This document shows, in pieces, positions 10,620-21,780 of a DNA stretch of 64,000 nucleotides. Both the position numbers and the translations under genes were made by a program. The notes under the pieces were generated by a model. The model was given only the letters and a program-made list of their open reading frames with translations, was not told where the DNA came from and ran no database searches. The first letter of the stretch is position 1, and the number at the start of each line of letters is the position of its first letter. Location: the NCBI RefSeq assembly GCF_040712315.1, contig NC_134016.1, forward strand, positions 8,221,282-8,285,281, in the 5' to 3' direction. This stretch comes from Castanea sativa. Its lineage: Eukaryota; Streptophyta; Magnoliopsida; Fagales; Fagaceae.

Positions 10620-12383
10620 TCAGATGAACGTGGTATTCACCCTCTGCTTAGTAGTTGGAGACATGCAACTTGGCGACCCGCAAGCAAATGTTACAAGGTT
10701 TGACTGAGCAACATCACCAACATCTAAGTTGATTTTCCTTTCCTTAGCTAGCTTCATGATGAGCTCTTTAAGAACAAAGCATTTTTGGATCGGATGACTT
10801 ATGATGCAATGATACTTACAATAGTTCGGGTCATCAACCTTTCCTACTTCTTCCGGTCGTTTGCATTCTGGCAATTCAATTAATTTCAAATTGAGCAGTT
10901 GTTCTAGCATTTCGGGTATATCAGCGTCAAGGAAGGGATACACCTTCTGTTCCCATTCCTTGAGTGATGAGCAACGCGTCTCACGCCGTTGGCCTCCCTC
11001 AGGCCTCTTCTCGTTAGCCTTTACATTTCCCGTTGAAATTTTGACTGGGGCAGGGTTGACATTCATGGAGTGTTTGACATTACTTTTTGTATTCCTGTCA
11101 TTTCTCCTTATTTCTCGCCTTTCTTTTTTTTCTTCAGGTATGGGAGGTTTCATATTTTCATAGCAAGAGATACTCAATTCCATGTCATGCGCACGAGTTG
11201 CCAATTCTTCGAATGTTCAGGGCTTTACCCCTTGTAGGATGTACAGAAGTCCCCAATGCATGCCTTGGATGCACATTTCTACAGCAGATATTTCAGACAG
11301 TCTATCCTTACAATCTAAACTCAAAGAACGCCACCGACTGATGTAGTCAACAACAGGTTCGTCTTTCCACTGCTTAGTATTGGTAAGCTCCATCATGCTT
11401 ACTGTACGACGCGTGCTGTAAAACCGGTTAAGGAACTCCCTTTCCAACTGATCCTAACTATCAATTGACTCAGGTTCCAAATCTGTATACCAATCAAAGG
11501 CATTCCCTTTTAGAGAACGAACAAACTGCTTTACAAATAGGCCTCCTTGAGTCCCTGCGTTCTCACAGGTTTCTACAAAGTGCGCAACGTGTTGCTTAGG
11601 GTTTCCCTTGCCATCGAATTGCAAGAACTTGGGAGGTTGATACCCATTTGGCATTCTCATATTGTCAATGTGCTTCGTATAAGGTTTTGAATATATGAGA
11701 GAATGTGTAGAAGAACCTCCATATTGTGCTCGTATGGTGTTCGTTATCATGTCCTACAGTTGTTGGACAGATATCGAGGCCATTGAGGTGGAATGTCCTT
11801 GTTGAGAAGTGCCTTCACCTCCTTTTCCCTTATCACCCTTAGTGTTTTCTCCCTTCAAGGTAAAGCCAGGAGGGTGCTTAAGGTCTAGATTTGATTCACC
11901 CGAATCTTGGACTTCCAGTTTGTTCATCAGGGTTGCAATTTGGACGTCCTTATCTTCAAGTGCTTTTGTGAGAAGGGTGACCCTTTGTTCCATTTCAGCC
12001 ATTTTTTCTTCCACAGTAGAGGTGTTGGTCATCATTACTGGCATGACCTCTAGATATGATGGAGAAAACGATGAGACAGGATGAGTCAAAGGCATTTTGT
12101 TCCTTAGGTTTCTCATCACGGGTGAAGAGTTGATAGAAAAGGTCTTTGTTGAGGATGATTCATCATTGATCTCAAGATCCGTCGAGACAGATGAATTCTT
12201 AGCGGTGGATTTCCTTTTTGCAAGAAAGTCTAGAGAGATGATATTATGAAGCTTGCTTTCTTTGGTTGATTTGGGTTGCGGTTGATCAAGAGCTTTGGAT
12301 CGACTACGAGTGATTGGGCCGACATAATCATCCGCAACGGAAGCATCCATCACCGATTTTTGAGCATTCTTGTTAGAAGCCAT
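10620..12383 (-). pseudogene. Tat gag with three in-frame stops
   Basis: Capsid protein gene starting at the ATG complementary to 12381-12383 (MASNKNAQ...). This start lies just inside the internal region, so it is preferred over the longer open frame that begins in the LTR. A basic THRSRS-like segment and a coiled coil precede the capsid core (PPKFLQFDGKGNPKQHVAHF, AFDWYTDL, YSTRRTVSMMELTNTKQ). A Cys/His motif (CKYHCIISHPIQKC) lies near the end. All parts are in one frame, interrupted by TAG at 11754-11756, TAG at 11454-11456 and TGA at 11217-11219. From family knowledge these replace Gln, Trp and Arg, which are all C-to-T or G-to-A changes. Confidence 0.87.
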
Positions 12384-12445
12384 CGAAGCTAGTAGCAGAT
12401 CGAATTTCTTTTCTTTTGAAGGAGAAAGAGATGAGAGGCAAAGAT

Positions 12446-12463
12446 GTCCCACTGGGCGTGCCA
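12446..12463 (-). promoter_or_regulatory. Primer-binding site of the Tat element
   Basis: On the minus strand, five bases after the LTR end, lies TGGCACGCCCAGTGGGAC. It begins with TGG, the complement of a tRNA CCA end, as expected for minus-strand priming. The matching tRNA was not identified. Confidence 0.75.
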
Positions 12464-13114
12464 GAATTTGTAGACGACTAAATTTCTTAGTTCGAAATAA
12501 ATCAAACAAGTAAAATAGTTTCACAAATACGAATTTGCATTGATAAATGTGTGGTACAATTCTCTGTAATTACAAAAGAGTGATCCTCTGATTCAATCTC
12601 CTTGAAAGATTTATTGATTGGAATTGTGGTAATGTGATTTTGATTTGAACATAAGATATTCTTCAATTTGGTTGAGGAATGGATCGAAGATCTTTGAAAC
12701 GGAATTACAATGAATCTCTGGCTATGAGCTTGTTAGAAATTCTTTGTTCTTCGTGTTCTTCGTGTGTTCTTCGTGTTCTTCGTGTATTCTTCGTGTTCTT
12801 CGTGTGTTCTTCGTGTTTAAAGGTTTGTGGTGGAAGTTCTTCGGTGCTTTAGAGGCTTGATTCCGTAGAGCTTCGTTGATTTATGGTTTGTTGAGGTTTC
12901 TGGAGGCTTTTGAGCTTGATTCCAGTGAACTTTAAGATCTGGACGAGTAGTTTGGATGATTTTGCTTCGAATGTTGTTTGTATTCAAGGTTGAAGTTCTT
13001 GAATATCTTGGAGGCTTTGAGGTTTGATCCTGGCAGAGCTTCTGGGTTTCTGAACTCAAGATATCTTCTTCCTTCTCTCTGTTCTGTGTCCTCCTAAATG
13101 TCTTGGGAAGGCTT

Positions 13115-13124
13115 CTATTTATAG
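13115..13124 (-). promoter_or_regulatory. TATA box of the Tat LTR promoter
   Basis: Minus-strand CTATAAATAG, a near-perfect plant TATA box in the middle of the LTR. A CACGTG lies at 13147-13152, about 25 bases upstream in the transcription sense. Confidence 0.7.
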
Positions 13125-13194
13125 GAGTTTAGGGGTAGGTGAGCGACACGTGGTGGAGTCTGATTGGTGACACTTGTCACAGCTTGATTGGTCC

Positions 13195-13284
13195 GCTTAT
13201 GTCATTGCTTACATGTGCTGGATTGCTTGTGTCATCGCTTACACGTGCAGGGCTGCTTGTGTCATCGCTTACACGTGCTGATGC
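13195..13284 (-). promoter_or_regulatory. 30-bp triplicated U3 repeat with G-boxes
   Basis: Three head-to-tail 30-bp units (13195-13224, 13225-13254, 13255-13284) share GCTTGTGTCATCGCTTACAC. Units two and three each carry a perfect CACGTG (13242-13247, 13272-13277); unit one has CATGTG in the same place. A further ACGTGGC lies near 13365. Repeats upstream of the TATA box look like an enhancer. G-box/ABRE cores bind bZIP and bHLH factors. Confidence 0.65.
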
Positions 13285-13451
13285 AGTTTCATGCCTTTAT
13301 TTCAATGACACTTGGAAAATTTCTATTGGAATCCGAATAGTGATGGCAAAACCTAGCAGCAGTACGTGGCACCTTGTAATTGGTTGTATTTTATGGACTT
13401 GGTAGTATGATGTGTCAGCTTGTAATAGGTCGGGAATTTTCCCTCTCTACA

Positions 13452-14480
13452 GTGTCTTTTAACCAAGCCTTATTAGGGAAATGGCTGTAGAGATATGGAC
13501 AAGAAGTTACCCATCTCTAGAGGAGAGTTATCTCCACTAAATATGGAGAGAGTCAAAGGAGGTGGAGCACTAAAGTTTGCAGGAGGGCTCATGGATGTGG
13601 CTTTTGGCATAGTATTCATGAAAGGTGGGAGAGCGTTTCTAAGCATTTGTCGTTCGTAGTGGGTGATGGTACTCATATCCATTTCTGGCATGATAAGTGG
13701 ATTGGTGATAACATCCTTAAATCCCTATATCTTGAATTCTACATGTATTCAACTGACAAGGAAGCTTGTATTTCTAAGGTTTTATGACTTCCAAAGAGGG
13801 GAAATTTTAGAGTTTGGGATTTGAGATTTTATAGGGAATTTCAAGATTGGAAACTAACTACATCTTATTCTCTTCTTATGTTTATCCAATCTCACATTCC
13901 CTGGGGTACAAGTAGTGATGTTCTTTGTTGGCGTCTCAAAGGTAATGGCAGGTTTGACATCCGATTTTTCTACCATGAGATTCGAGATGCTCAGAGTTCT
14001 TTGTTCCCTTGGAAGGGTATTTGGAAATGTCAAGTTCCTAAGCAAGTAGCTTTCTTTTTGTCAACGGTTGCTTATGGTCAGATTCTTATTTTGGATAATC
14101 TCATGCTTAGGGGACATTCTTTGGCAAATCGGTGTTGTTTGTGTCGTTGTGATGGGGAATCGGTGGACCACTTACTTTTGCATTGTCCTATTACTCATAC
14201 ATTATGGATTTATATGTTTCAGGTCTTCGACATCAATTAGGTCATGCTAGACTTGGTGATAGGTTTACTTTTGTGCTAGCGTCAATGGCTTGGGAATCAT
14301 ACTTCAAATGTTTGCAATTTGATTCCAGGTTGTTTAATGTGGATTGTATGGTTGGAATGGAACCGCCGCTCTTTTGAGGACACTGAGAAGATGTTGGAAG
14401 AGTTAATTGTTCTCTGTCAGTGTAATCTTTTTAATTGGTCTTGTTGCTAAGGTTTTACTGCTTGTACCTCTCTACCTAAG
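13452..14480 (+). pseudogene. LINE ORF2 3' end (zf-RVT region), 5' part cut off by the Tat insertion
   Basis: C-terminal part of a plant L1-type LINE reverse transcriptase. Reading the frames together gives NQALLGKWL, then WRRVISTKYG, WHSIHERWESVSKHLSFVVG, and DGTHIHFWHDKWIGDN. The zf-RVT zinc-binding region follows (WKCQVPKQVAFFLSTVAYG, RCCLCRCDGESVDHLLLHCP), and the usual LINE end is WNRRSFEDTEKMLEELI. Stops and frameshifts show it is dead. It starts abruptly at the LTR edge (13451/13452), so the Tat element landed inside the LINE and the upstream half is beyond the left edge. An AT-rich 3' tail runs to about 14595. Confidence 0.85.
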
Positions 14481-14595
14481 TTTATGCTTTCGCTTAGAAT
14501 AATTTCATGATTTCTTTCTTGTGGTAGTTGGTTTTTTTTTTCTGTTTCCTTTTCTTCATTATCATGAGCAAATTTTATTTTTACTACTTATATTG

Positions 14596-15532
14596 ATGAT
14601 GCCGAAGATCGTCAATAAGTCACACAATCCTCACATGCTCAAGACAACACCTGCGAAATAAAAGCAAAGAAGACCTTGTAGAGAGTACTGGTGTGGTACC
14701 AGCCAAATATCCTTCGAAGATCAAGTTAGAGAACTTTCACAACTTTAGAGTGCCAGAGCTGGGAAAAATTATGCGTACATTAGTTTGTGAGGGCTTTGAG
14801 ATTTTTATTATAACGTAGAGTTGACATTCGTTTCTTGGCAGAGAGAGTCTTTCCTTGTGGAGAAGATTCTTGTTAATGCGCGTATTTTGCGGGATCCTTT
14901 CCTTATAAGGACTTTCTCAATTAGGGTTAACCGTGAGGCGCAAGATATTTCCTTATGTATTTATTCGTGGAGCCCAAGCAAAAAAACCACGCTGGACCCG
15001 TCAAGAGCCCCCTTACTCCCGTCAGCTTCTTTCCGTCAGTTGTTCGTCACATCAAGGCGGTCTGGTCGTCCAACAGAAAGTCGCCGGCTTGAGGGTGGAG
15101 TCATCGTCTTCTGTATAGCAAAGCTAACAGGTTCTTTGAGTTCGACGGTTTTATCTTACAAGACTAATATCTCAAAATTACCCTTATCATATATTATTAA
15201 TAATATTTCTTCTGATTACCTATCAAAAAAAATGATGCATTATTAAGATGAATTTACTTTTTTGCTTGCCATGAATTCTCAAATAAAGTGTGGACCATGA
15301 ATTTAATTTTTTGAATAACCCAGCTGAGGTTTGTGACCATACAGGTGGCTTTTAGTCATAAAAACTTTTATAACATTGAGGTCACGCTACTATCATTTTC
15401 ACTAATAAAACAATTTTGTTATGTATATTCAATTTAGTGATTAGTGATATGTATATGGCAACCATTCTTGGATAAGATGTTTTCACTAGCTTTTGGCTTT
15501 TTTATTCCTTTATATGTATATGTCCTAATGAT
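14596..15532. other. No gene recognised; LTR-like fragment
   Basis: No domain was recognised. The sequence from about 14596 (TGATGATGCCGAAGATCG...) has the style of a gypsy LTR fragment. The 141-residue plus frame at 14821-15246 is Arg/Ser-rich and unrecognised. Treated as old repeat DNA. Confidence 0.3.
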
Positions 15533-16418
15533 CACTGGCGGCTCCACGTTAGAGCCAAGGTGGTCATAGGACCACCCTGACCTGGAAAAAAAAATCATTA
15601 TTATATATAAAATTTAAAAATTTTATGATCTTTTTACCCTTAAAGAAAATGTGTGACCACCCTAAATTTTTTAAGCTCAATATAAATAAACTTTGGAAAA
15701 ATTTTAGCAACAAATTAACTTGGTTGTAGACTAAGGCTACAACTCCACTCGATAATTTTTTTTAATGGATATGAATTTTGACAAATCTACAATTAGATTA
15801 TATTTTTTTATTATATCCTCCATGCTTGCAAAACTTCAAGAAGATCAAAGATCAATGGCTTATGTCATCAATCAAATATTTAAATTTTGAGTTTTTGTAG
15901 TCTAAAATTATACACAAAAAATAAGTTTATGGATCAAATAGTAAATAACATCCAGTTAACATGAAATTGGACATGCGTTTTAAGAATATAAAGAACATAC
16001 AATTTAATGGTTAGATTTTCAAAATATATAGTCATGTAAATTTGTTTAGTGAAAATTGTAGTCTTAAGCTATAGCTAAATTTGTAGTCAAATTTTGTCCC
16101 CAAACTTTGTTCCTCTGAACAATATATTGAGCCCTTACAAACAAAAAGAAAAATCCAAGAAAAAATTTATTTAACTAAAATTTTGAAAAAGATGTAACTT
16201 GCAGCATTGATAATGAGATTATCATGCAACGATTTCAAAATTTTTTTTTAAAAAAATTCGTAGAAGAAAATTGTAAGACTTCATGTATTTGGGTTTTTTT
16301 TTTTTTTTTGCTTTTATTTTTAGTTTTTGTCAATATATGAATTTATCTTTTTATTAGATTTTGTTTAATTTAAGTTTCTTCATGACCACCCTGAAAAAAA
16401 TTTCTAGAGTCGCCGCTA
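15533..16418. mobile_element. Non-autonomous hAT-type element, host to a nested MITE
   Basis: The left end CACTGGCGGCTCCACG and the right end, reversed, TAGCGGCGACTCTAG form imperfect terminal inverted repeats. Just inside both ends is GTGGTCAT. Flanking 8-mers CTAATGAT and CTAACAAT agree at 6 of 8 positions, as for an old hAT target duplication. The ends resemble those of the better-preserved element at 34464-35594. No coding sequence inside. Confidence 0.6.
15695..16099. mobile_element. Mutator-like MITE nested in the hAT element
   Basis: Ends read GGAAAAATTTTAGCAACAAA and, reversed, GGACAAAATTTGACTACAAA. It is flanked by related 9-mers ATAAACTTT / CCAAACTTT, the length expected of Mutator-type insertion. 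The whole 405-bp body is clearly similar to the 397-bp MITE at 55689-56085, including the central GAATTTTGACAAATC and ATGCTTGCAAAA phrases. Confidence 0.75.
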
Positions 16419-17431
16419 CTAACAATGCGTAGTTATAGACTTCTAGTGTTTCTAATACAGCACCCTTGATTACTCCTTGCATGCCATTTTTTTTAGAAGT
16501 ACTCCTTGCATGCCATTCACTTATTGTAATCAATAATATTATTATGGGTTTTACTAACATATGGTATGCAGCAGTCACTAGACCTGTTATTTTACTGCCA
16601 GGTACCTGTTCACCCATGTGCAGTGCCGGCTAAACCTATAGGCCATTTAGGCCACCGTCTAAGGCCTCCACTTGTAAGAGGGCCCCCAATAGTACTAATA
16701 TATTATATAATGTTGCTTTCTCATCTAAAACAAAAAGAGTAAGGCCCAACCAAAAGATTTAAGACCCACCCAAACTATTTAAGCCCTTAATTGAAAATTG
16801 AGAAGAAACAAGTTATTTCTAACCGTTTCTCATAAAGAAAAAAGGCTAAAATGACCTGAAGTCCAATCAAATAACCAAAACTTTAACCTTCTTAGAAAAG
16901 AAAAAAAAAATCACCACATCCAAGTATACTCTGGATCAAACCTTTGTACCACATTTCATTAAGAAAACTCATGTTTATTACTTGAAAAGTAGAGAGGGGG
17001 AGAAAGAAAGACACTGATTTTCTCAATATACAAGTAACAAAATGCAAAAGAAAAGATAACAAAAGGCAGAAAAAAGAAAGAATAGACATGTAACAAAAGG
17101 TAGAATAAAGAAAAGAAAAAAAAAACACTCACTCTCTCCATCTTGATTCTAAAAAAAAAAACACTCTTTCTAGTTGGTCCACTCATAAATTGGTGTTGGC
17201 AATAGACTTGGTGTGTTCACAGATCTTCATTTTAGGTTCGTTTTTTGTTTTCTCTTCAGTCTTCCCTTTGCCTCTTTGGTCTTCTTCATGGTTTGCTGCT
17301 GGATTTTTATTCTCCTTTTTTGCTTAACTTTTGTTATACTCTTTAGTCTTTAGTCTTTTTTGTTTTTACTCTTAAATTTTGATTTCTTTAGTATTCTCTA
17401 GAAGCCTATGGAATGGACCCACTTAAAGCAT

Positions 17432-17995
17432 TGATTCTAGTCCTACACGTTTTTTTTTTATTTTAAAGAAATCAGATTTAGTGGTATGGATGGATAGTGG
17501 ATCAAGTTTAGTCCTACACGTTTTGCTCAAAAAAAAAAAAGGTTTAGGGTTTGTTTGAGATCAATTTATTTTGCTGAAACTGAAAATTTTTTTCTAAAAG
17601 CACTATAAATAAAGGTAAAAGTTAGTTGAAATAGTACAGTGGGACCCATGAATATTACCAAAAAGTGTAGTCCTACACAGTTTGTTTTTTTTTTTTTTAA
17701 TCAGATTTAGTGATATGGATGGATAGTGGTCTGGTCTTAGTGGATCAAGTTTAGTCCTACACGTTTTGCTCCAAAAAAAAAAGTTTAAGGTCTGTTTAGG
17801 ATCCGCTTATTTTGCTAAAACTAAAAACTTTTTGTTGAAAGTACTATAAATAAAGGTAAAAATTAGTTGAAATAGTACAATAGGACCCATGAATATTACC
17901 AAAAAGTGTAGTAGGGCCTATGAATAGTAGCAAAAATAAGCTGAATAGTAAAATAAGTTAGCAAAAATAATTTTTGCCAAACACACACTTACGCT
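17432..17995. repeat. Tandem duplication of about 235 bp containing a MITE-like segment
   Basis: Two units start with TAGTCCTACAC at about 17434 and 17668. Each holds AATCAGATTTAGTG(G/A)TATGG, GGATCAAGTTTAGTCC, then GTTTGTTTGAGATC / GTCTGTTTAGGATC, CTATAAATAAAGGTAAAA and GGACCCATGAATATTACC. The second unit continues to CCAAACACACACTTACGC at 17995. That completes an inverted partner to GTCTGTTTAGG, so a small MITE seems to have been duplicated with its flank. Confidence 0.7.
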
Positions 17996-18351
17996 ACAAT
18001 CCTACACAAAAAAAAAAAAAGAATGTTGATAACAAAATTATAAATTTAGAACAATTTAATTTGTATTAATATTAATTTTAATTTATTTGTGCAGGTTTAA
18101 AGTGTAAAGTGAGCATATTAAGTAAAGCTGCAATTGAGCTTTTGATAAACCAGGTTCTATTGTTTTATACATTAAATTTATATTATTCTAGTTAAATTAT
18201 AATTTTTTTTATTATAGATTGTGTTTCATTTATTCATAAATATTTTTTAATTACAAATGTCTACTAGAAAATATCCATTTAGATATGAAAAACTAAAATA
18301 AAAAAAAAAAAAAGACAAAGAGAAGAGGTAATTGAATCTCAAAATTGAGCT

Positions 18352-21300
18352 ATGGACAAATTCATTACTAGTAAAAAACAAAATCTTGCAGAAAAATTGA
18401 GTGAAGGTTTCATAAATGAACGAGAAATTTATCAAAAAGAGTTAGAAGATAATGAAAATATACAACAAAATGATAATAACGAAGGTGGTCATGATAATGT
18501 TCAAACATGTAATGTAACCATTCTTGATAATGAAGCTAAAAATAATTTAGAGGAAAGTGAAAATATTAATGATCAACCTAATTTTTGATCCAAGTCTATG
18601 AAAAACTATTGATATAAAATTAAAAGATTTGTTAGTAGAAAATGGTCCAATAAGAGTTGATGATCTAAACTTTCTTATAGATAAGAACTCTAGACATTTT
18701 TCTACTACGCATTATATTCGAAAATTACCTAATGGGGAGAAACATGATAGAAAATGGTTAGTGTAAGACCTAAATAAAGTATTTTGTTTTTGTTGCAAGT
18801 TGTTAAATTCAAAATCTAGTACAAATCAACTAGCTAATGGAGGAACTAAGGATTGGAAAAATATTAGTTCTATTCTTAAAAATCATGAAACAACTAATGA
18901 GCATATTACTAATATCAATACTTGGATTGATTTAGAACTAAGATTATTGAAGAATAAAACAATTGATAAAAATGTCCAAGAACAAATTAAGAAAGAGAAA
19001 GATCATTGGAAACAAGTGTTATTAAGAATAATAGCGGTGATAAAAAAAATCTTGGTAAAAAACATTTGGCATTTCAAGGAAAAAATGAAAAGATCTATCA
19101 AGAAAATAACGGAAATTTTTTAAGTATAATTGAAATGATTGCAGAATTTGATCAAATAATGCAAGAACATGTTCAATGTATTCAACATGGTGCAATCTAT
19201 AATCATTATCTTGGACATAATATACAAAATGAAGTGATACAATTATTAGCAAATGAAATTAAAAGTAAAATTATAAAAAAGATTAAAGAAGCAAAATACT
19301 TTTCAATTATACTTGATTGTACCCGTAATGTAAGTCATCAAGAACAAATGACTCTCATACTAAGATGTGTGGATTTTTCAATGAGTCCGATAAAAATAGA
19401 TACATTTTGCGGAATTTTTAAAGGTAGATAATACTTCTAAAAAAGGCCTTTTCAATGAAATTATAGATGCAATAAAAAGTCTTGAACTTGATATTAATGA
19501 TGTACGTGGACAAGGATATTGTTAGGACATATGTGTTTCACATGTAAGGATCATATGTCACTATTTTATGTAATTGGCTAATCTTTTGACAAAACACATT
19601 TTACTTGTAATTGGGTAGATCTAAGATGTGTTTAATACTTCAAGGAACCTTGTTTCAAGTCCAAGTATTGAAGCCATGTAAATCTGTCCAAGATTCAAGT
19701 GTGAAAAGTGTTGTTCATTAAAACTCGACTGGTAGCTCAACAACTTGCATCTATCGAGACTTGAAAAGTTGTTCTAGCCCGTGGCTCAATAGCAGCTCAA
19801 CAGATAGGGTATTTGTCGAGATTTATGAAACTCAGATTTTCGAGTTTGTTTTTCATCCAATCCATGATTGTATGTTTGGGCTTTCTTTTCTCACAACCCT
19901 ACAAATATAAAATGATTATTTTAAGAGTCGTATTAGGTTAGACACACAGCCAAGAGAGCGAAATTGCACAAGAGCATAATTCATCAAGTGTGACCAAAAA
20001 CCTAGTTGCCCTAGTTCTTGAGAAGCTGCTGTGTTTTGTACACCGTAGGCTTTTGTGACCAAGCAACTTCAAGATCTTTATGTATTGAAGAGCAGAAGAA
20101 CTTTGTAGCCAACAATCCTTCTCTAGTTGATGATTGAAATCGCGTACTAAGATCCGTGCAATTGGTTAGTCACATACTAGGAGTCGTGCAATACAAGGAG
20201 AGATTGTCAATACAGTTTAAGTCCAATTGGGTATTACGGTAAGGGTTCAACTGTAAGTTGGTATAAGGTACTGGAATTCCTTTACTTGTAAATGCTTATT
20301 TTGATAATAGTGGATTCTCGGAAGTGGTGACCTTAAAATCACCCGGTGGGGTTTTTGCCGTGTTGGTTTTTCCCATTCGTAAACAAATCACCATATCAAA
20401 TTTATTTTTCCACTGCACTTTAGTTTATTGGTGATTTGTTTGTGCTACCACGCGTTTGCATGTTAATTTGATTAATTAATAAACTTGACTAATTAATCAA
20501 TTGATTTATCACAAGAGGTCAATACGTTTTTGGCCTGTCAGATATGATAATGGGTCTAATATGAAAGGGAAAAAACAAGGGGTACAAAAAAGAATTCTTG
20601 ATATAAATCCTAAAGCATTTTACACACCATGTGGTTGTCATAATCTCAACTTTGTCCTGTGTGATATGGCTAATTCTTGTCCTAAAGCTATATCTTTTTT
20701 TGGAGTAGTACAATGTATATATACACTATTTTCTTCTTCCACAAAGCAATGGAAAATTTTTCAAGATAATGTGACAGGTTTAACTCTCAAGCCATTGTCA
20801 CAAACACATTGGAAAAGTTGAATTGAAAGTGTGAAAGCAATAAAATTTCAAGCTCTAGAAATAAGAGATGCTTTCTTACAATTGGCAAAAACAAGTGAAG
20901 ATCCTTAGACAAAAAGTGAAGTTAATTGTTTAGCAACATATGAGATTGAAAGTTTTGAGTTTTTGCTAGGTATGACTATTTGGTATGACATGTTATTTGC
21001 TATTAACTCTGTTAGTAAAAATTTACAATCAAAAGACATGCATATTGATGTTGCTATAGATCAATTAAAAGGTCTCATGTCTTTTTTAAAAAAATATAGA
21101 GAAAATGGATTTACATCTGCTATGAATTCATCTAAAGAAATTGCAACCAAAATGGAAATAGAGCCTATATTTCGTGAAAAAATGTATAATTCGTAGAAAG
21201 AAACAGTTTGATGAGAATGTCAATGATGAGACAACACAATCTGCTGAAGAATATTTTAGAATTAATTATTTTTTATATATAGTAGATCAAGCTATTTCTT

Positions 21301-21780
21301 CAATTGAAAGTAGGTTTGAACATTTTAAATATATGAAAGTATTTTTGGTTTTTTATTTAATTTCGAAAAACTAAAATCACTAGATGATGATAGTTTGAAA
21401 AAAAAATTGTCTTAATCTTGAATGTTTTCTCACACATGAAACTTATTCCTATATTGATGGCTTAAATTTATTTTCAGAACTAAAAGTTTTAAAAGAAGTT
21501 TTGCAAATAAATGAAAACTCTCCAATTAATGTACTAAATTATATAAAGAGGCTAGAATCTTTTCCAAATGCATGTATTGCTTTCAAAATATTGCTTTCAA
21601 AATATTACTAACTATACCTATCCGCAAAAAAAAAGTTTTTCAAAATTAAAATTAATAAAATCCTATTTAAGATCAACTATGTTACAAGAAAGATTAAGTG
21701 AATTAGTCATATTATCAATTGAAAATGAAATGTTAATGGAACTTGAATGCAAAAACTTAATTAGCAATTTTGCCTCTTAA
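18352..21780 (+). pseudogene. hAT transposase (TTF zinc finger, DUF4371, hAT dimerisation), interrupted
   Basis: Cut-and-paste DNA transposase, now broken. After an acidic N-terminus, a TTF-type zinc finger is visible (YIRKLPNGEKHDRKWLV, then VFCFCCKL and KDWKNISSILKNHETTNEHI) with a TAA between the two parts. A DUF4371-like segment follows (SKIIKKIKEAKYFSIILDCT, RNVSHQEQMTLILRCVD). The frame reaches ...DVRGQGY at 19519, is cut by the solo LTR, and resumes at 20541 with DNGSNMKGKKQGVQKRI and CGCHNLNFVLCDMA. The C-terminal dimerisation region survives as RLSELVILSIENEM. Several further stops and frameshifts occur. It resembles plant TTF-type zinc finger proteins with hAT dimerisation domain. 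Confidence 0.85.
19520..20540. mobile_element. Solo LTR (1021 bp) inside the hAT transposase
   Basis: Starts TGTTAGGACATATG and ends TTTTTGGCCTGTCA. It is flanked on both sides by GATAT (19515-19519 and 20541-20545), a perfect 5-bp target duplication. Removing it plus one GATAT restores the transposase frame across the junction. Near the right end GGTGGGGTTTTTGCCGTGTT resembles the R/U5 part of copia (SIRE-type) LTRs. There is no internal region, so it arose by LTR-LTR recombination. Confidence 0.92.

Larger units (their letters stand above)
1..13451 (-). mobile_element. Ty3/gypsy LTR retrotransposon, Tat lineage, 3' end outside window
   Basis: A minus-strand element running from its 5' LTR (right, 12469-13451) through primer-binding site, gag, protease, RT, RNase H, a second archaeal-type RNase H and integrase (stop at 5082). 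The second RNase H between RNase H and integrase is a known hallmark of the Tat lineage. A long non-coding 3' region with tandem arrays follows, also typical of Tat/Ogre elements. No second LTR copy could be found between 1 and 5081, so the 3' LTR is inferred to lie left of the window. The exact extent of the element over bases 1-2500 is therefore an inference; 4960-13451 is firm. It is inserted in a LINE (sequence resumes at 13452), so the predicted target duplication is GTGTC. The genes carry several stops and a frameshift, so the copy is not autonomous. Confidence 0.75.
12469..13451 (-). repeat. 5' LTR of the Tat element (983 bp)
   Basis: Starts TGTAGACGAC and ends CCCTCTCTACA, so its ends form the short inverted pair TGTAGA/TCTACA. 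The left edge abuts the primer-binding site and the right edge abuts LINE coding sequence. It contains a run of CTTCGTGTTCTTCGTGTGTT repeats (12748-12818), a TATA box, a 30-bp triplicate and three CACGTG G-boxes. Transcription would run leftward. Confidence 0.88.
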
